In this document: in pieces, positions 41,166-51,481 of the stretch | Position numbering within the stretch: the stretch's first letter is position 1 | How the letters are laid out: the number at the start of each line of letters is the position of its first letter | NCBI RefSeq assembly: GCF_050947875.1 | Contig: NC_134570.1 | Coordinates: 242,164,584-242,228,583 of the forward strand | Reading direction: 5' to 3' | Origin: Dermacentor variabilis | Lineage: Eukaryota; Arthropoda; Arachnida; Ixodida; Ixodidae | DNA length: 64,000 bases | The notes under the pieces: model-generated | The model's input: the letters and a program-made list of their open reading frames with translations, nothing else | The model's database searches: none | Told to the model about the DNA's origin: nothing | Translations under genes and position numbers: made by a program

Positions 41166-41831
41166 ACAAAGTTTACCTAGGAAAACTGTACGTTTCTTTT
41201 TTCCCCAAGAAAACGACATCGCCCGCGAAGCCGAATTGATCGTACCAAGTATGTACTTTAATTTTATGGAATGCATGAAAACAAATATTTAATGCTCGCC
41301 GTACTTGGCAAAACTAGGATGATAATATTAGCGGCGATGCCGTCCTTGGTACTGCAGCACTCTTAGTGTAGAGTGTTGCTTGGCTTCGATCAAACCCATT
41401 TGCACATTGAACATTTATTGCACGGAAACGTACCGAAGAGTTGCCACATGTTCGACCTCTTGCGAAACATTTGGCAGTCTGCCAAATGCTACAAACCAGC
41501 GAGCACGTACGAGGATGCTACATCTAGGTGACATTTGTTGGCTGCAATATTTCATACGCGTCATTGGCCCTGTACATGTAGCGGATGCACCAGGAAATGT
41601 TGCGCCTTTCACCCGCTTTCCCTGTGATGTAAAAAGAAAAACAAAGGATACAGAGAATCCCCAGTGCTTCTTTCTTTTATTTATTTCCCCAGCTGCGGCC
41701 GGCTCCCGGAAACCGCAGTGTATCGTCCGCACGCCAGGCTTCGTCTGTCGGTGCGCGGCGCCCACTTTTGTCGCCAACCACGCGGATGCACGGCGCAGTG
41801 GCTGTTCGCGCCGACCGCGTGTCTTCAGTCT

Positions 41832-42534
41832 TGTTGGAATCGCACCGCTGGCACGAGTTGTTGGGAACTCGGCGCTGACGCCCGTTGTTGCACCTGGGTC
41901 GCAAGCCCCAAGGGTAGCGTTGGCCTGGCGGCCTGGGGTACAACTGGAAGCATCCGAAGGTCCCGGCAAAGCATGAGTCGACTGGTAACAACAAAACAAC
42001 TTGTTTATTCTAACATCGCAAAGAGTTGGCGGTCAGGTTGACCGAAGTAGAGAGACGGGAGTGTACGTTACTCAGCAGAAGAAATCGGAGCCTCTCTTGG
42101 CGTCCGGGGGCAGCTGCTTTTATACTCTCGCAGTTGAGGGCAAGAAGGAACCCCTCTATAGACGAGCACGTGACTGTGCCGCTCGGGCACAATGGGATGA
42201 GAAGGTGGAGCAGCCGTCGTGCCGGCGCCGTTCGGGCACAATGGGAAGAGAAGGTGGCGCATACGTCGTGTCGGCGCCGGTCAGACCCCCTTGCTTCACA
42301 GTTGGGGGAGCTCCTCTCCCCGGCTGCCGCGCTTCGACAAGCGTGGGCACCAACATGCACATACACACACACACGCACATGAAGACACGTGGCATTGGAA
42401 CATGCCTGGACGCGCTTGGCGGGGAGGCGTAGCGGCGGCGCCGAACGGGCCAAAATGTCTGCCGCTTTGAACGAAGCCCCGGCGTCCGTTGCATCCGCGC
42501 TGGCTTTACCGCGCGTCGTAGGCGAAACGTAACA
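41832..42534 (-). repeat. E3 3' LTR
   Basis: 703 bp. U3 has only about two degenerate copies of the E2-type minisatellite unit plus a different segment (42,285-42,375) containing a CA-repeat stretch. TATAAAAG is at 42,117-42,124. R-U5 is nearly the same as E2. Confidence 0.92.
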
Positions 42535-43015
42535 GACCGCCCCGCCGGGGGAAGGAGATCCCGATGGTCAGGGGACTGCATCCGCTGTCCGGAGGGATGT
42601 CGCTCGATGATGCTCATAACCGAAGTCGGGCGTCCCTCGACGTTTCTTGAGCGCAGCGCACAGAGAAGGCCTCGTTCTCTCGTTCAGGTTCGCACAGGAC
42701 ACTGCAAAGTGACTTCGGGAGAGTTCACATTTTTGTTCTCGTTCCCGGCAAGCGTTAGAACTACGCTGAAACTCAACCGCTCAGTCAGCAAGCACGGCAC
42801 AACCCTCACTAAGCCCTGCCAGGCTCTTTCCCCTTTTATACCACTGCCTAGTTCCTTACAGTAGTCTAGCAGCACTCAGAACGCGTCCACAAATTGGAAA
42901 ATTGCACTAGAAAGCATGTCATCACTTTGAAACACTAAACAAAAGCAATATGTTAAAAATCCTGCCTCAGGAAGAAAAACATCAGTAACAAACAATTTTG
43001 AGGCTGATTCCTACG

Positions 43016-46000
43016 TTAGGGGCTTCGACTTAAGCCATCGGCGTTACCGTTGAGACTCCCCTTTTTGTAACGCACCTCAAAGGAATATTGTTGCAAAGCG
43101 AGGCTCCAGCGCAGGAGGCGGCCATTTTTGGGAGAGATGGTCTGCAGCCATTGGAGAGGGCAGTGATCCGTCTCAATGATAAACCTCGAGCCGGCTAGAT
43201 AGCATGACAATTTCTGAACGGCCCACACGAGACACGCACACTCTTTCTCGGTGGCGCTATACGCCTGCTCACGACTGGTCAGCTTACGACTAGCATACAG
43301 GACGGGGTGTTCTACTTCTCCATTTTCCCGTTGGCACAGTACAACGCCCATGCCTCGCTCACTAGCATCGCACTGAACAACGAACCCTTTTGTATAGTCT
43401 GGCGATCGTAGCACAGGCTGGCTTGTTAGGGCACTCTTTAGGGCGCTAAAAGCTCTTTCCTTTGTCTCGTCCCAGACGACTGTTTGAGGCTCTGTTTTTC
43501 TTAGAGCATCCGTCAGGGGAGCCGCGATATCAGAGTACCTGGGGATGTACCTCTGATAGTAGCCGGCGACACCTAAGAACGACCGAATGTCGGTCTTCGT
43601 GCGTGGTTGCGGGAAGTCTCGCACAGCGGCCACCTTTATTTCAGAGGGGCGGCGACGACCCTGACCAATCACGTGACCGAGGTAGACAACCTCGGCCTGT
43701 GCTAACTGGCACTTAGGAGCCTTGACTGTCAAGCCCGCTTCGCGCAGGCGGGTTAGCACTGCCCGCAAGTGTGCCATATGCTCAGACCAGGATGCGGAGA
43801 ATATCGCTACGTCGTCTAGATACGGTAAAGCGAATTCTTGCTGTCCCCGCAACACTTTATCCATGAGGCTTGAAAAACAGTATGGCGCGTTCTTCAAACC
43901 AAAACTCAACACTTTAGGACGGAATGTTCCCATTGGTGAAATGAACGCCGCATACCTACTAGCCTCTTCTGTAAGTGGAACCTGCCAATAACCCCTGACA
44001 AGATCTAGGGTGGAAATAAACTGAGCGCTACTAACTTTCTCAAGGCGCTCCTCGATGTTAGGGATCGGATAAATTTGATCCTTAGTGATGGAATTAAGCC
44101 TGCGGTAGTCGACGCAAGGACGAGGTTCCTTGCCCGGTACCTCAACTAAAATCAAAGGGGAGGTATAATCACTCTCACCTGCCTCAATAACACCGAGCTG
44201 TAGCATTTTCTTTACCTCAGCCTCCATAATATCGCTCTGGCGGGGTGACACCCGATACGCCTTGGATCGTAGTGGCTCTGGGGAGGTAAGTTTTATATCA
44301 TGAGTAAGGACAGAAGTCCTACCAGGCCTCTCAGAGAACAGACCTTGAAACTCTTGTAAGAGCTGGTGTAGTTCGGTTTTCTGCTCAGGTGACAGCGGTG
44401 CTTTACTGATAAGGTCACTAATGACTTGACCGGTGTCTTCCCTGTTCGTCACTGAGCCTAGTCCCGGAAGCTCGACCGGAAGCTCTTCAGGAACGTTTAC
44501 CATCATGCACACTACTGCTTCCCTTTGTCTATAAGGTTTGAGCAGATTACAGTGGTAAACTTGCTGTGCTTTCCGCTTTCCTGGCAGACTCACCACGTAG
44601 TTAACGTCCGACAGTTTCTGAACAATTCGTGCTGGGCCCTCCCACTGCACGTCTAGTTTGTTGTTTAGCGATGTGCGCAATATCATGACCTCATCGCCCA
44701 CCTCAAAACGACGGGCCCTGGCGGTCCGATCATAATAAACCTTGGCCCTCTGCTGGGCCTTTGCCATTGCTTCACCTGACAACTCCTGTGCCCTTCTTAA
44801 GCGTTCGAGGAGCTTAAGCACGTACTCCACCACGACTGAGTCGTCGCCCCTGCCTTCCCACGATTCTCGAAGCATGCGAAGCGGAGATCGAAGCGAGCGA
44901 CCGTACACCAGCTCAGCTGGCGAAAACCCCGTAGCCGCATGCGGCGCGGTCCGTAATGCAAACATCACCCCAGGCAGACACAGCTCCCAGTCAGTTTGAT
45001 GTTCAAAACACAATGCTCTCAACACGCGCTTCATGACGGAGTGGAGCTTCTCAACGGAATTCGACTGTGGGTGGTACACTGAGCTGTGTAACAGCTTTAC
45101 CCCACACCTTTCGAGAAAAGTTGTCGTCAAAGCGCTAGTAAACACTGTGCCCTGATCTGATTGGATTTCCGCAGGAAAACCAACTCGCGCAAATATGGAC
45201 AGTAGTGCATTGACTATCTCAACTGAGCTGAGTTCTTTAAGCGGCACTGCTTCAGGGAACTTTGTCGCTGGGCAGATCACAGTCAAAATGTGTCTGTACC
45301 CCGTGGCTGTTACCGGCAGAGGTCCCACTGTATCAATAACGAGCCGTCTAAAAGGCTCCGTAATGATAGGTACCAATCTCAACGGCGCCCTCGATTTGTC
45401 CCCTGGTTTGCCCAGCCGCTGACAGGCGTCACATGTCCTCACGAAATGGTCTGCGTCCCGAAAACACCCTGGCCAATAGTACTCTTGCAAGAGACGGTCC
45501 TTAGTTTTCTTAACTCCTAGGTGTCCGGACCAGGAACCCCCGTGCGACAAGCGCAACAGATCCTGACGATAGCATTGAGGCACGATCAGCTGATCGAACT
45601 CCACTCCTCTGCGGTCTAGATACTTCCGGTACAGGACTCCACCTCTTTCCACAAAACGCGCATTTTTCCTGGCGATACCTTCCTTGACAATGCAGCGTAT
45701 GTTTTCTAGGCTGCCATCCTTTTTTTGCTCGGCTATCAAAGCCGACCGGCTGACTTTTAGCAACCTATCAAGTCCGTCTGACGTAGGCGCGATGAGCAAA
45801 TCTGCAGATAGCTCTTCTAACTTTCCCGCATCGGCAATTTCCTCTCCGGTATCTGGTGCCTTTAACGTTACAGACTCAAGTTTATTCAGTTCGGGCGTGC
45901 TCTGAATATCAGCTTGCTGCGCCTCTGACCCTCTCTCATTGTTCGATAACGTCGGCCCCGCAACTACCGCCTTTGCAGCGAGCTCCCGAACCTTCAATCT

Positions 46001-46033
46001 GGTTAAGGCCTGAACGCTAGCCTCACCAAACAA
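43016..46033 (-). CDS. pol: E3 pol: integrase, reverse transcriptase, RNase H
   Basis: 1,005 codons from an internal Met; homology in the same frame extends upstream to about 46,090. It carries intact H2C2, DDE, YLDD and RNase H motifs (CDACQRLGK, LVIDTVGPL, SDQGTVFT, SVEKLHS, LPYLDDVAIF, VQCDASERG, NADGLSRSP). Only scattered substitutions separate it from E2, and no stop or shift is seen inside. Domain order is again integrase before RT. Expression would need passage from gag at the C9 run, by frameshift, slippage or a spliced message. Confidence 0.92.
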   Translation of the reverse strand: MFGEASVQALTRLKVRELAAKAVVAGPTLSNNERGSEAQQADIQSTPELNKLESVTLKAPDTGEEIADAGKLEELSADLLIAPTSDGLDRLLKVSRSALIAEQKKDGSLENIRCIVKEGIARKNARFVERGGVLYRKYLDRRGVEFDQLIVPQCYRQDLLRLSHGGSWSGHLGVKKTKDRLLQEYYWPGCFRDADHFVRTCDACQRLGKPGDKSRAPLRLVPIITEPFRRLVIDTVGPLPVTATGYRHILTVICPATKFPEAVPLKELSSVEIVNALLSIFARVGFPAEIQSDQGTVFTSALTTTFLERCGVKLLHSSVYHPQSNSVEKLHSVMKRVLRALCFEHQTDWELCLPGVMFALRTAPHAATGFSPAELVYGRSLRSPLRMLRESWEGRGDDSVVVEYVLKLLERLRRAQELSGEAMAKAQQRAKVYYDRTARARRFEVGDEVMILRTSLNNKLDVQWEGPARIVQKLSDVNYVVSLPGKRKAQQVYHCNLLKPYRQREAVVCMMVNVPEELPVELPGLGSVTNREDTGQVISDLISKAPLSPEQKTELHQLLQEFQGLFSERPGRTSVLTHDIKLTSPEPLRSKAYRVSPRQSDIMEAEVKKMLQLGVIEAGESDYTSPLILVEVPGKEPRPCVDYRRLNSITKDQIYPIPNIEERLEKVSSAQFISTLDLVRGYWQVPLTEEASRYAAFISPMGTFRPKVLSFGLKNAPYCFSSLMDKVLRGQQEFALPYLDDVAIFSASWSEHMAHLRAVLTRLREAGLTVKAPKCQLAQAEVVYLGHVIGQGRRRPSEIKVAAVRDFPQPRTKTDIRSFLGVAGYYQRYIPRYSDIAAPLTDALRKTEPQTVVWDETKERAFSALKSALTSQPVLRSPDYTKGFVVQCDASERGMGVVLCQRENGEVEHPVLYASRKLTSREQAYSATEKECACLVWAVQKLSCYLAGSRFIIETDHCPLQWLQTISPKNGRLLRWSLALQQYSFEVRYKKGSLNGNADGLSRSP

Positions 46034-47595
46034 AAGCCCCTTCTCGCGCAGGAGGTGATCGGACCTGTTCGAAAATAGGTACGGGTACTGGGGGGGGGCA
46101 GCATAGGTGACACTGCCGCCTCCGTCTCAAGCGCTCCGAAAGGTCCTTCAATAAGCACTTTTGCTACGGGCAGACACACGCTATGAGCTTCCACGGCTTG
46201 CTTGATCCATGCGCACTCGCCCGTGAACATATGGGGTTCTACGTAAGACGGGTGAACTACATCCATTGTAGCTGCGGAATCGCGAAGCACTCGGCACTCT
46301 TTCCCGTTCACGAGGAGGTCTCGCATGTAAGGCTCGAGAAGCTTCATGTTCTCGTCAGTGCTGCATAATGAAAAAAACACAACTTTTGGTGTTGTTTCCG
46401 GACACTGCGCCGAAAAGTGACCCGGCTTCTGGCACGTATAACAAACGCGCTCTTGCCTCGTCTCGAACCGCTTTCTGCGTTCGGCTTCGGCTGCCGCCGT
46501 CTCCTTACGTTTGGTCGGACACTGCGCCGAAAAGTGACCCGGCTTCTGGCACGTATAACACACGCGCGCTTGCCTCATCTCGAACCGCTTTCTGCGTTCG
46601 GCTTCGGCTGCCGCCGTCTCCTTACGTTCTGTCGGACTGCTTTCACTCGCATCCGCACTACGTGTGTTCCCCTTTGCTCTCATGGGTGTGAACTTCGGCC
46701 TCTCAAACTTCGAGCCAAATTCACCCTTTTGACCGTCCTTAGCTCCGCGAGCCCGACGCGTCACAAACTCCTCGGCTAGCTCAGCGGCTTTAGCCACCGT
46801 ACAAACGTCTGGCCTATCCAAGACCCAGTACCGCACGTTCTCAGGTAACCGACTATAAAACTGTTCCAGCCCGAAGCACTGCAGAACTTTATCGTGGTCA
46901 CCAAACGCTTTCTCTTCTTTGAGCCACTCCTGCATGTTTGACATAAGCCTGTAGGCAAACTCTGTATATGACTCACTTTTGCCTTTCTCATTTTTTCGAA
47001 ACTTCCGACGGAACGCCTCCGCTGACAGCCTGTACTTTTTTAGCAGACTCGATTTCACTTTGTCGAAATCCTCTGCCTCCTCTCTATCCAAGCGAGCGAC
47101 TACGTCGGCCGCCTCGCCGGGTAACGAAGTGAGCAAGCGCTGTGGCCACGTTTCCCGAGAGAACCCCTGCTTCTCGCACGTTCGCTCAAAGTTAACCAGG
47201 AACAAACCAATGTCCTCTCCAAGCTTAAACGGCCGCATCAGGTCAGTCATTTTGAGCAATACTCGTTCTCCTGCACCGTGTGCCTGACTTCCATTACGAG
47301 CGCGTTCCATCTCTATCTCGAGACGCTTCATTTCGAAAGCGTGTTGACGCTCTTCTTTTTCTTTCTCTTCTTTACGTTCACGCTCTTCTTTCTCTTTTTG
47401 CTCTTTAAGTTCGCGCTCCTGTCTTTTTGACCTCTCCTCAATAGTCTCAAGGCATTCCGACAGCTCGTCATCCTCAGCCTCTAACTCAAGAATAGCCTTT
47501 AGCAGTTCTGGTTTTCTGAGTTTGTCCGAGACATCCAGACCCAACTCTCTTGCAAGCTCCAACAATTTCGGTTTGCGCAACGACTTCAAATCCAT
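46003..47595 (-). CDS. gag: E3 gag-protease with duplicated zinc knuckle
   Basis: 530 residues from ATG at 47,595. Same architecture as E2 gag: SAP-like start, charged coil with a longer Glu/Lys tract (KEKEERERKEEKEKEE), SCAN-like capsid, knuckle, DSA protease. Unlike E2 it has two CCHC knuckles because a 117-bp (39-codon) segment is tandemly repeated (units start about 46,401 and 46,518); the copies differ at a few codons. The final residues after the C9 run are out of frame with pol. Apparently translatable and recent. Confidence 0.87.
   Translation of the reverse strand: MDLKSLRKPKLLELARELGLDVSDKLRKPELLKAILELEAEDDELSECLETIEERSKRQERELKEQKEKEERERKEEKEKEERQHAFEMKRLEIEMERARNGSQAHGAGERVLLKMTDLMRPFKLGEDIGLFLVNFERTCEKQGFSRETWPQRLLTSLPGEAADVVARLDREEAEDFDKVKSSLLKKYRLSAEAFRRKFRKNEKGKSESYTEFAYRLMSNMQEWLKEEKAFGDHDKVLQCFGLEQFYSRLPENVRYWVLDRPDVCTVAKAAELAEEFVTRRARGAKDGQKGEFGSKFERPKFTPMRAKGNTRSADASESSPTERKETAAAEAERRKRFEMRQARVCYTCQKPGHFSAQCPTKRKETAAAEAERRKRFETRQERVCYTCQKPGHFSAQCPETTPKVVFFSLCSTDENMKLLEPYMRDLLVNGKECRVLRDSAATMDVVHPSYVEPHMFTGECAWIKQAVEAHSVCLPVAKVLIEGPFGALETEAAVSPMLPPPSTRTYFRTGPITSCARRGFCLVRLAFRP
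46090..46098 (-). promoter_or_regulatory. E3 gag-pol homopolymer frame junction (C9)
   Basis: Nine C on the coding strand, one more than in E2. Each copy thus shifts into a different non-pol frame. Functional meaning is unproven. Confidence 0.5.
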
Positions 47596-47910
47596 GGCTG
47601 CTCTGAATGCGGCTTTCTCTACTGCCTACTATTGTCTTGCCGCAAACTAACCCGGCAGCAACGACAACCACAATTAGCAGCTCTGTTTCTGACACTAACA
47701 AAAGCCTGGCAAAGCTCAGAAGAAGAAAGTCCCGCACTCACCAAACCTCGCAGCCAAGAATTCAGCGCAGTCGTTCCGCTGCAGGCAACCAGTCATCACA
47801 CAGGGCTCGTTGCACTGCTCCCGGATGGTCGTTGAGCTGCTCAGCATACAGTCAACTGCATATCTTCGCTGCTGGCCTCCGTTGTCGCGATCTCACCGCT
47901 GGCAGACAGT

Positions 47911-48613
47911 TGTTGGAATTGCACCGCTGGCACGAGTTGTTGGGAACTCGGCGCTGACGCCCGTTGTTGCACCTGGGTCGCAAGCCCCAAGGGTAGCGTT
48001 GGCCTGGCGGCCTGGGGTACAACTGGAAGCATCCGAAGGTCCCGGCAAAGCATGAGTCGACTGGTAACAACAAAACAACTTGTTTATTCTAACATCGCAA
48101 AGAGTTGGCGGTCAGGTTGACCGAAGTAGAGAGACGGGAGTGCACGTTACTCAACAGAAGAAATCGGAGCCTCTCTTGGCGTCCGGGGGCAGCTGCTTTT
48201 ATACTCTCGCAGTTGAGGGCAAGAAGGAACCCCTCTATAGACGAGCACGTGACTGTGCCGCTCGGGCACAATGGGATGAGAAGGTGGAGCAGCCGTCGTG
48301 CCGGCGCCGTTCGGGCACAATGGGAAGAGAAGGTGGCGCATACGTCGTGTCGGCGCCGGTCAGACCCCCTTGCTTCACAGTTGGGGGAGCTCCTCTCCCC
48401 GGCTGCCGCGCTTCGACAAGCGTGGGCACCAACATGCACATACACACACACACGCACATGAAGACACGTGGCATTGGAACATGCCTGGACGCGCTTGGCG
48501 GGGAGGCGTAGCGGCGGCGCCGAACGGGCCAAAATGTCTGCCGCTTTGAACGAAGCCCCGGCGTCCGTTGCATCCGCGCCGGCTTTACCGCGCGTCGTAG
48601 GCGAAACGTAACA
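47911..48613 (-). repeat. E3 5' LTR
   Basis: 703 bp. Differences from the 3' copy are seen at about 47,920, 48,142, 48,154 and 48,580. Its TATAAAAG at 48,196-48,203 would drive the element. The primer-binding position just inside (about 47,891-47,908) is identical to E2. Confidence 0.92.
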
Positions 48614-49129
48614 GTCTCCCGCGCCGTGCGAGCTCCCCGGAAAGCGGCGTTCTTCTTTTGTTCACCTGCGGGCATTTTAGTTTGGTCTGGCGAAGAATGC
48701 GAAGGGCGAAGTTATATACCCCGACTTTGAATTTCTCGCGGAAACGCCAGCGCCTGTGCGTTAGTATATGCGAGATTTCAGAGTACATTCTTGCGATTTT
48801 TGACCGTTTTAGTCCAGAAAGAAAGTTCTCAAAGCTAATTAGGCTGAATATGCTGGTTTTTTTTTAATGCAAGGTTATCTTTGTTTATTTTTTCACCGGA
48901 CGTTGTCCAAATGATATGAAGATGACGAGGAGCTAGAGCGGGAACTTGGAAGCTGTCTTTCGTGGTTGCGTCTCCATTTTTTTTTTTGCTTATTCCAAGA
49001 CTCCACTGATGGTAGTACACAGACGCTTTCCGTATTTGAGAAGTCTTGGACCAATCACGCATAGTCTCCCTTTGGAGAGTCGCAATAAAAAGGAAACTCC
49101 CGATTTTGCAAGCTCTACTTTCGTTAATT

Positions 49130-50205
49130 GTATCAGTTTAGTTTAGTTTAGTTCCCATGGTCAAACACTGGGGAGAGACCTCCAACAATAAATACATAGA
49201 AAAAGTACACTTAATACAGTTAACAAGAGCAGTATCAGTACTATGGAAAAGAAAGTATTAACAAACAAAGTCGTCATAGTAATAACAATAAAGTATAAAC
49301 ACAAAAAGCAGATCCTAGGAGTATTATTCCACATGCAGAAGCGTAAAAAAACAAACAACACAATCACTTTCCCTACAAGTGGTGGCAAAGTTTCCTCTTA
49401 AATACATTAATGGAAGGATATGATTTAATGGAGGGCGGTAGTGAATTCCATATTGATGTTGCCGAAAAGTTCGCAGTAAATTTGCCGTAGTTTGTCCTTG
49501 GTTTCAGTAGGACGTAGTTATTATGGTCTGTGTCTTACCAATACTCACCTACGGGGCAGAAACCTGGAGGCTTACGAAAAGGGTTCTACTTCAATTGAGG
49601 ACGACGCAACGAGCTATGGAAAGAAGAATGATAGGTGTAACGTTAAGGGTTAAGAAAAGAGCAGATTGGGTGAGGGAAGAAACGCTAGTTAATGACATCT
49701 TAGTTGAAATCAAGAAAAAGAAATGGGGGTATGGGCAGGACACGTAATGAGGAGGGAACATAACCGATGGTCATTAAGGGTTACGGACTGGATTCCAAGG
49801 GAAGGGAAGCGTAGCAGGGGGCGGCAGGAAAGTTAAGTGGGCGGATGAGATTAAGAAGTTTGCAGGGACGACATGGCCACAATTAGTACATGACCGGGGT
49901 AGTTGGAGAAGTATGGGAGAGGCCTTTGTCCTGCAGTGGGCGTAACCAGGCTGATGATGATGATGATGAGTTATTATGGTGTGAAAATCGAGCGCCAGTG
50001 GAATTTGGGGTTTGGTCTTTTTTATCAACGAAATTGGTAATTCTCCTCGACAAAATTTATACGTCAGGACACTAAGAGAGCATTTATTTAAATCCGCTAC
50101 TGACAAAAGATTGCATGCGCGCAGTAATGGCAGAGCACTGGATGAAAAATGGCTGTAAGTGATTATTCTCAAAGCTTGGTTCTGTGTGTGCTGCAGGGAC
50201 GCCAA
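49130..50205 (-). mobile_element. LINE-C: CR1-like LINE 3' end, split by RTE-3
   Basis: Minus-strand C-terminal RT-associated region: QNQALRIITYSHF and YKFCRGELPIS (50,205-49,981), then after RTE-3 RTNYGKF and WNSLPPSIKSYPS (49,515-49,400). The WNSLP motif is typical of the end of CR1-like ORF2. The 3' UTR runs to a short AACTA-repeat tail at about 49,136-49,153. 5' truncated near 50,205. Confidence 0.7.
49528..49968 (+). mobile_element. RTE-3: 5'-truncated RTE copy inside LINE-C
   Basis: 441 bp with the perfect 12-bp duplication AGTTATTATGGT (49,516-49,527; 49,969-49,980) and a (GAT)n tail. It contains the last part of RTE ORF2 (LPILTYGAETWRLTKR, KKRADWVREE, KKKKWG) with a frame change near 49,735. 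Confidence 0.93.
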
Positions 50206-50209
50206 GTGA

Positions 50210-50532
50210 GTTGCACAGGTATTTTCCCCAAGAGGAAATGCAGCAAGAGATGTGTGGCTGTGAAGAAATGCGTACTAGAGTGAAATTAATGTACGTACAG
50301 GAAAGTAGGGGTGGACTTTGATCAGTATTCTGATACCATATGCTGCTTTACGGGTTAATGGACGACCGCACGCCAAGTTTCATGCTAGACGCCAGCGCTC
50401 GTTTCTCCCCTGGCGGAACGATTTCATCTCCAACGGGTGTAGGTTTCCGCCGCCGCTTCCCTTAGCGGTCGTGCCCGCGTTCAGTTCGCGCTGCGCGCGA
50501 AACGTCTCTTGTTTGAGACGGCGCCTCTTCGG
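50210..50532. other. Stretch upstream of the THAP sequence
   Basis: GC-rich from 50,380, possibly the promoter or 5' end of the element or gene carrying the THAP exons. No TATA box or terminal repeat recognised. Confidence 0.25.
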
Positions 50533-51306
50533 ATGACCGGAAATTATTATTGCGTTGTTTACTGTCACGACAGCAATGTAAACACGAAAGGGTTGATGTC
50601 ACCAGTGAAATTCTGCCGATTCACAAGAAAATGGTACGAAAAAAGCAGACGACAGACATGGATTACTGCGGTGCGCCGAGTGAAGTAAACAACTGGCAAA
50701 CGAAGCGAGCGCGTTCATTAATCACTCCTGAGTGTATGACGGTTTTTATATGTAACCCACATGAATTTAAAAATTACTCGGTACATAATTCTTTTATTCA
50801 TATAAAAACTTTGAGTTGTTCGAGGAGCGCTTGTCTTGTCTTCTTTCTCGTGTTTCGTTTGTGTGTGCGCTGCCAAAAAATGGAAACCACTTCTGTTGTA
50901 TGCGCTAGCAGTGGCCGAAGTTCACGCGTGCCGAGAAATTGAATACATGCACGATGCATTGAACATGACCGGAGTTCATTCCCGCTTCACCACTGCATCG
51001 CTCGATCGACTTACTGGACGATACACGCCCGCGTCTTGGTCGCAACGGCATTGCTGAAGCAGGAATGATTACTAATACTTTCAACTTCCGTCTCTTGGGC
51101 ACTGTTAAAAAATGGCCAAGCTGTCTACATTGCTGCCTCTATTCCATATTGTAGGGGACGTACTAGTTAAAGTTGTGTGCGCATGTCGTACTTGTGCTAT
51201 GCAGCGATATATTTTTTTATTTCCGCACAGTGTCGATGGAAGTCCGTTGTCGCCATCAGAGACAACACGGATTTGTAGCAAACATTGTGAGACACTGCAA
51301 AAATGA
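50533..51306 (+). pseudogene. THAP-domain sequence, two exons with intact splice sites
   Basis: Exon 1 (50,533-50,684): CVVYCHDSN (C-x3-C), VKFCRFTRKWY, RRQTWITAVRRV. Intron 50,685-51,230 begins GTAAAC and ends TTTCCGCACAG after a T-rich tract. Exon 2 from 51,231 continues in phase with NVDGSP, then TTRICSKH (C-x2-H). Together they make a C2CH THAP domain. The Phe after the last His is Cys. The frame hits TGA at 51,304; a one-base change in the preceding A run would restore the expected end of the domain (DFSSYVP is readable in the next frame). It may be a recently broken gene, a P-type transposon exon pair, or a real gene with a sequence error. Confidence 0.6.
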
Positions 51307-51481
51307 CTTTAGCTCGTATGTGCCGCATCGTATGTGCTGACGATTTTTCCAGCGGCACATACGATGTCGTTTACAATTACCTGCTCAGCGTCACTTACAC
51401 GGTTAAACAGACGCTGCCCTTTTGCAGCCATAAAAATAATCGTCAATCGTATCGATCTTCTTAAAGGAAAATAGAAGCGTG

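Larger units (their letters stand above)
41832..48613 (-). mobile_element. E3: Gmr1-like Ty3 LTR retrotransposon, nearly intact
   Basis: 6,782 bp. Two 703-bp LTRs with TG...CA ends and target duplicate GTCT (41,828-41,831; 48,614-48,617). Gag and pol are open and very close in sequence to E2, but U3 and the end of U5 differ markedly. The LTR pair differs at about four positions, so it is recent. Gag-pol frames are separated at a run of nine C at 46,090-46,098. Its flanks (41,170-41,831 and 48,618-49,130) show no recognised gene. Confidence 0.95.

Noticed and set aside
40882..41292. 136-codon frame taken as a gene
   Set aside because: Most of it is the arms of palindrome H2; no domain and no support.
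50945..51070. Possible further exon inside the THAP intron
   Set aside because: No domain and no consistent splice pair; the direct 50,685-51,230 intron gives an in-phase domain.
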